Below, piece by piece: positions 28,629 through 37,944 of a stretch of 64,000 nt of DNA (within the stretch, counting starts at the first letter, position 1; every line of letters starts with the position of its first letter). The stretch comes from Sandaracinomonas limnophila (GTDB lineage Bacteria; Bacteroidota; Bacteroidia; Cytophagales; Spirosomataceae). Location: the NCBI RefSeq assembly GCF_004005965.1, contig NZ_SACY01000001.1, forward strand, positions 248,001-312,000. The letters run 5' to 3'. The position numbers and the translations under genes are program-made. Below the pieces are notes generated by a model that had not been told where the DNA came from, did no database searches, and saw nothing but the letters and a program-made list of their open reading frames with translations.

Positions 28629-30511
28629 TTTACTTCTTCAAAAGATACATCTTCTGCGGCATCAGATCCACCAGCGTTAGCATCAGCAGTTTCTGTTGCA
28701 CCACCTTGGTCACCTGCAGCATACATCTCTTGAGAGGCAGCCTGCCATGCATTGTTTAATTTCTCAACTCCCGCATCAATTGCAGCTAAGTCTTGTGAAG
28801 CATGTGCAGCTTTTAATTCAGTTAATGCAGCTTCAATTGCAGACTTATTTCCTTCAGATAATTTCTCGCCGTATTCTTTCAATTGCTTGTCAGATTGAAA
28901 AATTAATGAGTCAGCTTGGTTGATTTTCTCAACTTTTTCTTTCTCAATTTTATCTGAAGCTTCATTAGCTTTTGCCTCGTTTCTCATTTTTTCGATTTCA
29001 GCATCAGTTAATCCACTTGACGCCTCGATACGGATTTTTTGTTCTTTTCCAGTTCCTTTGTCTTTCGCAGAAACGTTTAAGATACCGTTTGCATCGATAT
29101 CAAAAGTAACTTCAATTTGAGGTACTCCACGTGGTGCAGAAGGAATTCCATCTAAGTGGAAACGTCCTAATGAACGGTTATCTTTTGCCATCGGACGCTC
29201 ACCTTGTAAAATATTTAATTCTACAGAAGGTTGATTGTCGGCAGCGGTTGAGAATACTTCAGATTTCTTAGTTGGAATGGTTGTATTTGCTTCAATTAAT
29301 TTTGTAAATACACCACCCATTGTTTCGATACCCAAAGAAAGTGGAGTTACGTCTAACAATAACACATCTTTCACCTCTCCTGTTAATACTCCACCTTGGA
29401 TTGCAGCACCAATTGCAACTACTTCATCAGGATTCACTCCTTTTGATGGTTTCTTTCCGAAGAATTTCTCTACTTCCTCAACGATACGAGGAATACGTGT
29501 TGAACCTCCTACTAAGATAACCTCATCAATATCTGAGTTTGTGTAGTTTGCATTTTTCATGGCTCTACGACAAGGCTCTAAAGTTCTTTGAATTAAGCTA
29601 TCAGCTAATTGCTCAAATTTCGCACGACTCAATGAACGAACTAAGTGCTTTGGAATACCATTTACTGGCATGATGTAAGGTAAATTGATTTCTGTAGATG
29701 CTCCAGCAGATAATTCGATTTTTGCCTTTTCAGCAGCTTCCTTTAAACGCTGTAAAGCCATTGGGTCTTTACGTAAATCGATTCCTTCATCTGTGATGAA
29801 TTCTTGTGCCAACCAATCAATGATTACTTGGTCAAAGTCATCACCTCCTAAGTGTGTATCTCCATCAGTAGATTTTACTTCGAAAACGCCATCTCCTAAT
29901 TCAAGGATTGAAACGTCGAAAGTACCACCACCTAAGTCGAACACTGCAATTTTCATGTCCTTACCTTGCTTATCAACTCCGTAAGCCAGAGCTGCTGCTG
30001 TAGGCTCGTTGATTATACGCTTCACTTCAAGTCCTGCGATTTGTCCAGCTTCTTTTGTAGCCTGACGTTCTGCATCATTGAAATAAGCTGGAACAGTGAT
30101 AACAGCTTCTGTAACAGTTTGTCCTAAATAATCTTCAGCAGTTTGCTTCATCTTCGTTAAGATCTGTGCAGAAATTTCTTGTGGAGTATATAAACGATCA
30201 CCAATTTTAACACGTGGAGTATCGTTGTTTCCTTGTTCAACGTTGTAAGAAATCGTTTTCAATTCTGATCCTACTTCAGAATATTTTTTACCCATAAATC
30301 TCTTTACAGATGAAATGGTATTTTGCGGATTGGTGATTGCCTGTCTTTTTGCTGGATCACCTACTTTACGCTCGCCATTTTCCAAAAACCCTACGATTGA
30401 AGGTGTTGTTCTTCTTCCCTCCGAGTTAGCAATTACTACTGCCTCGTTACCTTCCATTACGGCCACACATGAGTTGGTGGTTCCTAAGTCAATTCCAATA
30501 ATTTTTCCCAT
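28625..30511 (-). CDS. dnaK: Molecular chaperone DnaK (Hsp70)
   Basis: This ATP-dependent chaperone has 628 residues, full family length. The nucleotide-binding domain starts with [16 protein letters not shown] and contains [17 protein letters not shown] and [16 protein letters not shown]; the substrate-binding domain starts after [16 protein letters not shown]; the C-terminal lid is acidic and ends in [13 protein letters not shown]. No dnaJ or grpE is adjacent. A perfect 13-bp palindrome lies in the 158-bp region upstream, shared with the desaturase gene. Confidence 0.98.
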   Translation of the reverse strand: MGKIIGIDLGTTNSCVAVMEGNEAVVIANSEGRRTTPSIVGFLENGERKVGDPAKRQAITNPQNTISSVKRFMGKKYSEVGSELKTISYNVEQGNNDTPRVKIGDRLYTPQEISAQILTKMKQTAEDYLGQTVTEAVITVPAYFNDAERQATKEAGQIAGLEVKRIINEPTAAALAYGVDKQGKDMKIAVFDLGGGTFDVSILELGDGVFEVKSTDGDTHLGGDDFDQVIIDWLAQEFITDEGIDLRKDPMALQRLKEAAEKAKIELSAGASTEINLPYIMPVNGIPKHLVRSLSRAKFEQLADSLIQRTLEPCRRAMKNANYTNSDIDEVILVGGSTRIPRIVEEVEKFFGKKPSKGVNPDEVVAIGAAIQGGVLTGEVKDVLLLDVTPLSLGIETMGGVFTKLIEANTTIPTKKSEVFSTAADNQPSVELNILQGERPMAKDNRSLGRFHLDGIPSAPRGVPQIEVTFDIDANGILNVSAKDKGTGKEQKIRIEASSGLTDAEIEKMRNEAKANEASDKIEKEKVEKINQADSLIFQSDKQLKEYGEKLSEGNKSAIEAALTELKAAHASQDLAAIDAGVEKLNNAWQAASQEMYAAGDQGGATETADANAGGSDAAEDVSFEEVK

Positions 30512-30577
30512 ATTAAAAATAAATTTTTCCCTTAGTTTATCAATTTGAGTGCCAATTTGAAATTGAGTTTAAATTTC

Positions 30578-30590
30578 TGACATATTGTCA
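30578..30590. promoter_or_regulatory. 13-bp palindrome between dnaK and desaturase
   Basis: TGACA TAT TGTCA is a perfect inverted repeat 67 bp before the dnaK ATG and 80 bp before the desaturase ATG. It could be an operator, perhaps for stress control of dnaK; no factor is identified, and it is not the CIRCE sequence. Confidence 0.4.
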
Positions 30591-30669
30591 CGGATTGCAA
30601 TTTATTTGCCCATATGCGTTCATATAGTCAGTAAAAAGAGCTAAATTGCATAAAAAATAAGCTAGAAAT

Positions 30670-31659
30670 ATGTCACATCCGACTGATTTTAATTGGGTAG
30701 AAACTTCTGAACCACACCGTAAAAGAACTAGAGAAATTATTAAAAACCACCCAGAGGTTAAGAAATTGATTGGAAAAAATCCAAATACTATTTGGTGGAT
30801 TTTGGCATGCGTGGGTGTTCAAATAGCTGTCGCTTATTTTTTAAAGGATCAATCTTGGTGGTTGATAATCGCAACAGCTTGGGTTTTTGGTGCATTTCCA
30901 ACTCATACGCTTTTTGTTTGTATTCATGAGGCATCTCATAATTTGATTTTCAAAAAAACATCTTGGAATGTTTTTGCAGGGATCATCGCAAATTTTCCCT
31001 CTTTAGCACCAACAGCCATATCATTTAAAAATTACCATTTGAAACATCATGCCTTTCAAGGTGTACATGAATTAGATGCCGATTTACCCGATTACTGGGA
31101 AGCAAAATTGATCAATAATTACTTTATTGGAAAAGCTATTTGGTTGCTATTATATCCGTTTTTTCAGGCTATTCGTACCATTCGTTGTATTGAATTGGCT
31201 GTTTTTGATAGATATGTAATAATGAATATTATTTGTCAATTAGCCTTCGATGTCGCAATCGTTTATTTTTGGGGATGGCCTGCTTTGGCTTATATGGGAT
31301 TAAGCTTTTTATTTTCAGTAGGTTTTCATCCACTAGGTGCTCGTTGGATTCAAGAACATTATTTGGTGTTAGATAAAAACCAGGAAACGTTTAGTTATTA
31401 TGGTCCATTGAACGGAATTAATATGAATGTTGGATTCCACAATGAGCACCATGATATGCCTTCAGTGCCTTGGAATAATTTACCAAAATTAAAGGCGATG
31501 GCGCCAGAATATTATGATAATTTGAAGTACCATACTTCTTTTGTGAAATTGTTCTTCACCTTCTTATTCCAACAAGAAATAGGCTTATTTAGCAGAATTG
31601 CTCGTAAAGAAAGAGGTGGGGTTCCTTTGACGGATACTTCTACTCCAGACTTGGATTAG
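30670..31659 (+). CDS. Fatty acid desaturase, sphingolipid delta-4-desaturase-like
   Basis: The 329-residue membrane di-iron desaturase has three histidine boxes: HEASH (86-90), HLKHH (123-127) and HNEHH (257-261). The N-terminus (FNWVETSEPHRKRTREIIKNHPEVKKLIG split over residues 7-35) and the C-terminal block QETFSYYGPLNGINMNVGFHNEHHD with PSVPW and APEYYD closely follow the dihydroceramide delta-4-desaturase (DES1/DEGS) pattern, more so than acyl-lipid desaturases. Four or more hydrophobic segments fit an inner-membrane enzyme. Bacteroidota make dihydroceramides, so a ceramide-type substrate is plausible. It stands alone; its stop codon lies in a 7-bp repeat. Confidence 0.88.
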   Translation: MSHPTDFNWVETSEPHRKRTREIIKNHPEVKKLIGKNPNTIWWILACVGVQIAVAYFLKDQSWWLIIATAWVFGAFPTHTLFVCIHEASHNLIFKKTSWNVFAGIIANFPSLAPTAISFKNYHLKHHAFQGVHELDADLPDYWEAKLINNYFIGKAIWLLLYPFFQAIRTIRCIELAVFDRYVIMNIICQLAFDVAIVYFWGWPALAYMGLSFLFSVGFHPLGARWIQEHYLVLDKNQETFSYYGPLNGINMNVGFHNEHHDMPSVPWNNLPKLKAMAPEYYDNLKYHTSFVKLFFTFLFQQEIGLFSRIARKERGGVPLTDTSTPDLD

Positions 31660-31677
31660 GTAATAGGTAATAGGTAA
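31657..31677 (+). repeat. Perfect 7-bp tandem array at the desaturase stop
   Basis: TAGGTAA is repeated three times, and the first TAG is the stop codon of the desaturase gene. A cluster of hairpins follows directly. Confidence 0.95.
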
Positions 31678-31681
31678 GTCT

Positions 31682-31823
31682 TGCGCTCAGCTCTGCTGAG
31701 TGCATACTATGTTTGAAATTTGTAGTTTCAAAAAAGAAATTTATGATTGAAACTTGTAGTTTCAATGAATTTTATCGAACAAAATGTTCAATTTATATTG
31801 CACACTTGGCAGAGCCAAGCGTG
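31682..31823. repeat. Cluster of five small palindromes in a 170-bp intergenic region
   Basis: Between convergent desaturase and phosphorylase genes lie five hairpins with short loops: CTCAGC/GCTGAG around TCT (31686-31700, extended by TGC/GCA with a G-T pair); TTTGAAA/TTTCAAA (31712-31732); ATTGAAACT/AGTTTCAAT around TGT (31746-31766); GAACA/TGTTC around AAA (31777-31789); CTTGGC/GCCAAG around AGA (31805-31819, extended by CAC/GTG). The second and third share the loop-side sequence TTGTAGTTTCAA. No gene is present. Confidence 0.85.
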
Positions 31824-31827
31824 AGGT

Positions 31828-31841
31828 TTTCAACTTTCAAC
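31828..31841 (-). repeat. Two 7-bp repeats spanning the phosphorylase stop
   Basis: TTTCAAC occurs twice on the plus strand; the minus-strand stop codon (TGA, 31832-31830) is inside it. The unit is identical to the array at 17537-17564. Confidence 0.85.
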
Positions 31842-34094
31842 CTTAACCTCAATTTGAGGACCTGATAATATTTTAATTTCTGTTCCTTTCTTTCCAACAT
31901 TAACTTCCAATTGCGTCTCTCTGAAATTAATCTTAAAAGCATAAGAATTCCAATGACTTGGTAAAAATGGTTTGAAGTGTAATTGGTTATTTTTTACCTT
32001 CATTCCACCAAATCCTTTCACAATCGACATCCATGTCCCAGCCATCGAAGTAATGTGACAGCCGTCTTCTGTGTCGTTGTTATAATCATCTAAATCTAAA
32101 CGAGCAGCCCTGTTATAAAATTCATACGATTTATCTTCTTTGCCCAATTTCGCAGCTAATATACTGTGTACGCATGGACTTAAAGATGATTCATGTACTG
32201 TAAACGGCTCATAAAAATTATAATTTCTTTCCAATTCCTCTAACGAGAAATCATCTTCAAAGAAATAAATTCCTTGTAATACGTCAGCTTGTTTGATGTA
32301 CACCGAACGCAGGATTCTATCCCATGACCAATTTTGATTGATTGGACGTTGTCCTGCAGGAATTCCACTTACGGGAATCAATTCCTTATCTAAGAAACCA
32401 TCTTGCTGTAAATATACTCCCCTTTTTTCATCTCTTGGGAAGTACATATTGGAAACAATATGCTCAAATTGAGTGATTTCTGCTTGCGTAAAGTTGGTTG
32501 AAGAAATTTTTTGATTGGCTTCTGAATTGAAATCTTTCAAAATTTCTTGATAAACCTCTAAGGTATATTTTAAACACCAAGTAGCAATGTAATTCGTGTA
32601 CCAGTTGTTGTTTACGTTGTTTTCGTATTCATTGGGTCCTGTTACCCCCAACATTACATATTTTTGTTTGTCTTCCGACCAATTAACGCGTTGTGCCCAA
32701 AATCTAGCAATACCCACTAATACTTCCCATCCATACTCTACCAAATGCTTGCGATCTCCTGTATAATCTACGTAATCTTTAATCGCATATGCAATCGCTC
32801 CATTCCGGTGAATTTCTTCAAAAGTAATTTCCCATTCATTATGACACTCCTCACCGTTCATCGTAACCATCGGATACAAAGCTGCACCTTTAGAAAAACC
32901 TAATTTTCCAGCATTTTCTATGGCTCGGTCTAACTGCTTCCAACGATAAATCAATAAATTTTTGGCAACTTTTTGAGGGGCCGTGGCTAAATAAAAAGGT
33001 ACACAATAGGCTTCAGTGTCCCAATAAGTAGACCCACCGTATTTTTCACCAGTGAAGCCCTTTGGGCCAATGTTTAATCGCTCGTCTTCTCCGGTATAAG
33101 TTTGATTCAATTGAAAAATATTGAAACGGATTCCTTGTTGTGCAGCGATATCGCCATCAATAATGATGTCGTTTATTGCCCATTTTCTTCCCCAAGCTAC
33201 TGAATGATCTTTGACCATTTGTTCGAATCCTTTTTCAGCAATTCGATTTAAATAATCTTGGCCTTTTTGTTCAAAAGTGGAAACCTTGTGATTTTCGGAT
33301 GATAAATTAACTGCAAATTTTTGTATTGTTAATTCATCTCCTTGGTTCAAAGAAATCGAATAATTTAATCCTGTATATTTTACTTGTTGAATTTTTTCAG
33401 CCTGCAAGTCTTGAATTTGGTTATTAACAAAGAGTTTAATTAGTTGACCTGTATAAACTTCAAAACCAGTTTTTAATGTTTTAGACCAAACAAAGGAACT
33501 ATTTTGTCCAAAACCTGTTTTAACTTCTTCCCAAAATTTCTCTCCATAATTGGAATCCTTGTTGGAAATATCTCCGTCAATGAAAGCTTTTATTTTAACA
33601 TCTTTGGATGAAAAATTCTCAGCTGTGATTGAAAAAGAATAGGCAACCGACTCATCATCGGCCATCGAATTGATTCTTTTAGAGACAATTGATACTATAT
33701 TACCGTTTGCTAATTCAATTTTACATTTTCTAAACAAGAAACCTTCTTTCATGTCCAGTTCTCTGTAAAAATCTAAAATTTTGGCAGTATGTAAATCAAC
33801 AACAATACCATCAATTGAAATTTCTAATCCCAACCAATTGGCAGCATTCAATACTTTAGCGAAATATTCTGGATAACCATTTTTCCACCAACCAACACGT
33901 GTTTTGTCTGGATAATAAACACCAGCCACATAATTTCCTTGGAGTGTTTTTCCTGAATAGGTTTCTTCAAAACTTCCCCTTTGTCCCATTCTACCATTCC
34001 CTAATGAAAAGACTGATTCTGTTATTTCGTTAAATTCTGGATGGAAGGAGTCTTCAATAATTTTCCAAGGATTGTGTTGTAGATACTGTTTCAC
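31830..34094 (-). CDS. GH65 maltose (or kojibiose-type) phosphorylase
   Basis: This inverting disaccharide phosphorylase splits maltose with phosphate to glucose and beta-glucose 1-phosphate. The 754-residue length and layout match GH65: N-terminal beta-sandwich (1-270), helical linker, (alpha/alpha)6 barrel and C-terminal beta sheet. The general acid is Glu489 in VTGPNEYENN; the phosphate-site segment HESSLSPCVHS is present. The next gene on this strand upstream is a beta-phosphoglucomutase, the enzyme needed to use beta-glucose 1-phosphate, which favours maltose phosphorylase. No signal peptide, so it is cytosolic. Confidence 0.92.
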   Translation of the reverse strand: MKQYLQHNPWKIIEDSFHPEFNEITESVFSLGNGRMGQRGSFEETYSGKTLQGNYVAGVYYPDKTRVGWWKNGYPEYFAKVLNAANWLGLEISIDGIVVDLHTAKILDFYRELDMKEGFLFRKCKIELANGNIVSIVSKRINSMADDESVAYSFSITAENFSSKDVKIKAFIDGDISNKDSNYGEKFWEEVKTGFGQNSSFVWSKTLKTGFEVYTGQLIKLFVNNQIQDLQAEKIQQVKYTGLNYSISLNQGDELTIQKFAVNLSSENHKVSTFEQKGQDYLNRIAEKGFEQMVKDHSVAWGRKWAINDIIIDGDIAAQQGIRFNIFQLNQTYTGEDERLNIGPKGFTGEKYGGSTYWDTEAYCVPFYLATAPQKVAKNLLIYRWKQLDRAIENAGKLGFSKGAALYPMVTMNGEECHNEWEITFEEIHRNGAIAYAIKDYVDYTGDRKHLVEYGWEVLVGIARFWAQRVNWSEDKQKYVMLGVTGPNEYENNVNNNWYTNYIATWCLKYTLEVYQEILKDFNSEANQKISSTNFTQAEITQFEHIVSNMYFPRDEKRGVYLQQDGFLDKELIPVSGIPAGQRPINQNWSWDRILRSVYIKQADVLQGIYFFEDDFSLEELERNYNFYEPFTVHESSLSPCVHSILAAKLGKEDKSYEFYNRAARLDLDDYNNDTEDGCHITSMAGTWMSIVKGFGGMKVKNNQLHFKPFLPSHWNSYAFKINFRETQLEVNVGKKGTEIKILSGPQIEVKVES

Positions 34095-34176
34095 TTAAAT
34101 ATAAAATTAAATGGCTTATGATTAATTTCAAAAATAAGAAGGTTCGCACAAATGATTAGCAGAGTGCTAAACTGTT

Positions 34177-34827
34177 TTATTGAAAATTTAAAAGGTCTTT
34201 ACTTAAAATCCCTTCAAAGCTTGAAATAACTTTATCTGCTTGATTTAAAACAGAGACTTCTCCGATTCCAACAGCTTTCATCCCTCCTGTTTTGGCTGCC
34301 TCTACTCCAGCAACCGCATCTTCGAAAACGATGCATTCAGCCGGACTCACTCCCAATGCCTCAGCACCTTTTAAAAACACTTCTGGGTCGGGTTTACTTT
34401 TAGTTACCTTATTGCCATCAATAATTGCATCAAACCAATGCATTAATCCTGTTTTGTTTAGTATTATTTCTGCGTTTTTTGAAGCAGAACCTAAGGCAAT
34501 TAAATAACCTTCTTTTTTTATTTGATCCAAAAAATCACTAACTCCCGGTAAAATTTCATTGGGATTCATTTGAGAAATTAATTCCAAATAATGCTCGTTT
34601 TTTTCAATAAGCCATTTAGATTTATCTTCTTCAGATGCTTGAACTCCCGCCCAATTTAAAATTCTATCCAAAGATTCAACTCGAGAAATACCTTTTAATT
34701 GCTCATTTTGCTCTTCTGTCAATTGATAGCCAAAATTTTGTCCCAGAGCTCTCCATGCCTTAAAATGGTAAATGGCAGTATCTACTAACACACCATCAAG
34801 ATCAAACAAACAAGCTTTGTATTTCAT
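34177..34827 (-). CDS. pgmB: Beta-phosphoglucomutase
   Basis: This HAD-family enzyme turns beta-glucose 1-phosphate into glucose 6-phosphate. The nucleophile motif CLFDLDGVLVDTA is at the N-terminus (about residues 5-17), with LGSASKNAE (motif II), KSKPDPEVFLKGAEALG and the metal motif VFEDAVAGVEAAKTGG. I start at ATG 34827 (MKYKACLFDLDG); a TTG at 34854 would add nine non-conserved residues. It precedes the GH65 phosphorylase by 82 bp on the same strand, forming a maltose-to-glucose-6-phosphate route. Confidence 0.94.
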   Translation of the reverse strand: MKYKACLFDLDGVLVDTAIYHFKAWRALGQNFGYQLTEEQNEQLKGISRVESLDRILNWAGVQASEEDKSKWLIEKNEHYLELISQMNPNEILPGVSDFLDQIKKEGYLIALGSASKNAEIILNKTGLMHWFDAIIDGNKVTKSKPDPEVFLKGAEALGVSPAECIVFEDAVAGVEAAKTGGMKAVGIGEVSVLNQADKVISSFEGILSKDLLNFQ

Positions 34828-34901
34828 GTATTTTAATTTTAAAATTTTTATCAAAACGTAAAATTATTACTTTTACAAATTCTAAAAAAGTATTTAAAAC
34901 A

Positions 34902-36614
34902 GTGCTACACTCTCTTTTTTCGCATAAGTTCGTTATCTACCAAATGATGTTTCATCTTTGGGGTAATCCTAATAAAGTTGTTATTGAAAATGGTTCGCTC
35001 CAAGAAAATGGTGTAACCAAATTCAAAGATGTATCTTCTAAAGCCTTAAAAGCTCTTAAAAAGAAAGGTATAACCCATATTTATGCAACTGGGTTAATCG
35101 AACATGCCACCATGGAGGATATGTCGAAATATGGATCTCCCTTAGATCATCCGGATGTAGTTAAGGGCCGAAGTGGCTCCCCTTTTGCCATTAAGGATTA
35201 TTATGATGTAAATCCGTTTTTTGCCGATCAGCCTGAAAATCGATTAGATGAGTTTCAAGCAATGTTGGACCGTATCCATCAAGAAGGTTTAAAATTAATC
35301 ATTGATTTTGTACCCAATCATTTGGCCAGAAACTATTATTCAGATAAAAAACCAAAGGTAATTGTAGATTTTGGAGCGAATGATGATGTTTCTAAATCAT
35401 TTGACCCCAATAATAACTTTTATTACCTCCCTGGTACTCAATTTAGTATTCCAGAGGGAGTTAATTCTCCTGTAAAGTCTACCATTCCTTACGTTGAAAT
35501 TCCTGCAAAAGTAAGTGGGAATAATGTTTTCAATGCGCGTCCTTCCATCAATGATTGGTTTGAGACAGTAAAATTGAATTATGGGGTCGATTTACAAAAT
35601 CACAATTCAACACATTTTAATCCGATTCCAGATACCTGGAACAAAATGACAGAGGTATTGTCCTATTGGACTTCTAAAGGAGTAGACGGATTCCGTTGTG
35701 ATATGGCAGAAATGGTGCCAGTTGAGTTTTGGGAGCATGCCATTTCGAAAACAAAAGCGCAAAATCCGAATTTGATTTTTGTGGCAGAAATTTATCAACC
35801 TGCTATGTACAAAGAATACATTTTCAAGGGAGGTTTTGATTATTTATACGATAAAGTAGGATTGTATGATGCGGTTCGTCGTTTGATGGAAAACAAGGAA
35901 TATGCAACTGTTGAGGATATTACCAAGGTTTGGCAACATGAGTCGGGTGATTTTGCTCAACACATGCTTCGCTTTTTGGAAAATCACGACGAGCAACGAA
36001 TCAATACGCCTTCTTTTGCTAAAAATAATTTATGGTCGACTATCCCTGGAATGGCAGTAACAGCCTTGTTGCACGATGGTCCCCTGATGATTTATGATGG
36101 TCAGGAATTTGGTGAAAAAGCAACGGAAAAAGAGGGATTTAATCAGGCAGATGACCGAACTTCGATGTTCGATTTCTATCGAATTGAATCACATCAACGT
36201 TGGATGAATGATGGAAAGTTTAATCAAGATTTATTGACCGTAGAAGAAAAAGCCTTAGATGATTTTTATGTGGATTTGATGAAATTTGCCCAAAAAGAAG
36301 CTGTTTTTACTTCTGGTAAATTTTTCGATTTACAATATGCACAAGGTGCAAACTATGATCACAAAAAGGTGTATTCCTTTTTGAGGTATACAGAGAAAGA
36401 AGCCAATTTGGTGATTTGTAATTTTGATGCGCATCAGACAAAACAATTTTCAATTGAAATTCCTGCCTTAGCCATGGATATGATGCAAAGAAATCAAATA
36501 AATTTGACCAAAAAGAAATATTGGATTGCGCCTAATGTCGGGGAACAAGCCCAAGTAAAAGGTCAGGAAATTAAGATTCCTGCTAATTCTGTGATGATAC
36601 TAAACCTTAAATAA
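34902..36614 (+). CDS. GH13 alpha-amylase family glycosidase
   Basis: The 570-residue enzyme has the GH13 barrel with the nucleophile in VDGFRCDMAE (Asp267), the acid/base in IFVAEIYQP (Glu296) and the third carboxylate in ENHDEQR (Asp363); DFVPNH is region I. There is no signal peptide, so it is cytosolic or periplasm-unlinked and may act on imported maltodextrins. The GTG start at 34902 is favoured over ATG at 34944 because residues FVIYQMMFHLWG form the first barrel strand of this family. Exact specificity (alpha-glucosidase, maltogenic or glucan-acting) cannot be set. It heads a nine-gene plus-strand run. Confidence 0.9.
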   Translation: MLHSLFSHKFVIYQMMFHLWGNPNKVVIENGSLQENGVTKFKDVSSKALKALKKKGITHIYATGLIEHATMEDMSKYGSPLDHPDVVKGRSGSPFAIKDYYDVNPFFADQPENRLDEFQAMLDRIHQEGLKLIIDFVPNHLARNYYSDKKPKVIVDFGANDDVSKSFDPNNNFYYLPGTQFSIPEGVNSPVKSTIPYVEIPAKVSGNNVFNARPSINDWFETVKLNYGVDLQNHNSTHFNPIPDTWNKMTEVLSYWTSKGVDGFRCDMAEMVPVEFWEHAISKTKAQNPNLIFVAEIYQPAMYKEYIFKGGFDYLYDKVGLYDAVRRLMENKEYATVEDITKVWQHESGDFAQHMLRFLENHDEQRINTPSFAKNNLWSTIPGMAVTALLHDGPLMIYDGQEFGEKATEKEGFNQADDRTSMFDFYRIESHQRWMNDGKFNQDLLTVEEKALDDFYVDLMKFAQKEAVFTSGKFFDLQYAQGANYDHKKVYSFLRYTEKEANLVICNFDAHQTKQFSIEIPALAMDMMQRNQINLTKKKYWIAPNVGEQAQVKGQEIKIPANSVMILNLK

Positions 36615-36621
36615 TTGAACA

Positions 36622-37944
36622 ATGAACAAACCAAAACTTAGTTTAGGACAAATCATCAACATGAGTGTTGGTTTTTTGGGAATTCAATTTGGCTTCGCCC
36701 TTCAAAATGGTAATGCTTCTCGTGTTTTACAAAGTTTTGGAGCGGATGTGGAACAATTGTCCTGGTTTTGGTTAGCAGCTCCTTTAACTGGAATGATCAT
36801 TCAACCGATTATTGGATTTTATTCGGATAGAACTTGGAATGGTTTAGGCAGAAGAAAACCTTTCTTTTTAACAGGTGCGATCATCGCAGCTACCGCCCTC
36901 TTATTTTTTCCGCATTCTGGTGCATTGGCAGCCTATTTGCCTCCTGTGATGGTGGGTGCAGGTATTCTAATGATGATGGATGCCTCTTTCAATGTGGCTA
37001 TGGAGCCATTTAGAGCCTTAGTGGCAGATAATTTACCGGAGGAACAAAGTACTTTAGGTTTCTCTGTTCAAACATTTTTAATTGGTATTGGGGCTGTTGC
37101 TGGTTCTTGGTTGCCGTACATTTTTGCTAATTATTTAGGATTTGCAAAGGATGCCCCAGAAGGACAAATTCCTGCCAATGTGCAATATTCCTTTTATGTT
37201 GGGGCCGCAGTTTTCATAGGGGCCATTTTATGGACCATCATTTCAACCAAAGAATATTCTCCTGCAGAACGTGAGCAAATGGGCTATTCAGTTGAAGATT
37301 CAGTGCATGATTCTTTAGGTTCTGTATTCAATTACATCAAAGAAATGCCTCAAACCATGAAACAATTGGGCTTGGTGCAATTTTTCTCATGGTTTGGCTT
37401 GTTTTCGATGTGGGTGTTCTCCACTCCTGCTATCGCGCATCATGTGTATGGACTTTCCATGGATGACCACAGCTCTTCGGAATATCAAACGGCTGGTAAC
37501 TGGGTAGGTATTATTTTCGGGGTTTATTCTGCGGTTTCTGCGATTTATGCAATGTTTTTGCCAAAAATTGCAAATTTGATAGGTAACAAAGGAACACATG
37601 CTTTTTCTCTAATAATGGGTGGAATTGGATTGATTTCGATTTATTTTATCAAAGATCCGAATCTATTAATTTGGAGTATGGTTGGCGTTGGAATGGCTTG
37701 GGCAAGTATTTTGGCCATGCCGTATGCTATTTTAGCAGGTTCTATTCCTTTCAATAAAATGGGTGTGTACATGGGAATATTTAATTTGTTCATTACCATG
37801 CCACAAATTGTGAATGGTATCATTGGTGGACCCATCGTCAAACATTTTTATGCAGGAAATGCGATTTATGCAATTGTAATGGCTGGAATTTTCTTTATTT
37901 TTGGGGCAATATCCGTCCTAATGATCAAAGAAAAAACCAAATGA
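36622..37944 (+). CDS. MFS sugar carrier (SLC45/GPH-like)
   Basis: The 440-residue protein has about 12 membrane segments. It begins LSLGQIINMSVGFLGIQFGFALQN and has the cytoplasmic loop GFYSDRTWNGLGRRKPF, typical of SLC45-type and related glucoside carriers. Its position between a GH13 enzyme and the maltose phosphorylase module suggests uptake of maltose or maltodextrins with a cation; this is inference. It overlaps the next gene by four bases. Confidence 0.88.
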   Translation: MNKPKLSLGQIINMSVGFLGIQFGFALQNGNASRVLQSFGADVEQLSWFWLAAPLTGMIIQPIIGFYSDRTWNGLGRRKPFFLTGAIIAATALLFFPHSGALAAYLPPVMVGAGILMMMDASFNVAMEPFRALVADNLPEEQSTLGFSVQTFLIGIGAVAGSWLPYIFANYLGFAKDAPEGQIPANVQYSFYVGAAVFIGAILWTIISTKEYSPAEREQMGYSVEDSVHDSLGSVFNYIKEMPQTMKQLGLVQFFSWFGLFSMWVFSTPAIAHHVYGLSMDDHSSSEYQTAGNWVGIIFGVYSAVSAIYAMFLPKIANLIGNKGTHAFSLIMGGIGLISIYFIKDPNLLIWSMVGVGMAWASILAMPYAILAGSIPFNKMGVYMGIFNLFITMPQIVNGIIGGPIVKHFYAGNAIYAIVMAGIFFIFGAISVLMIKEKTK

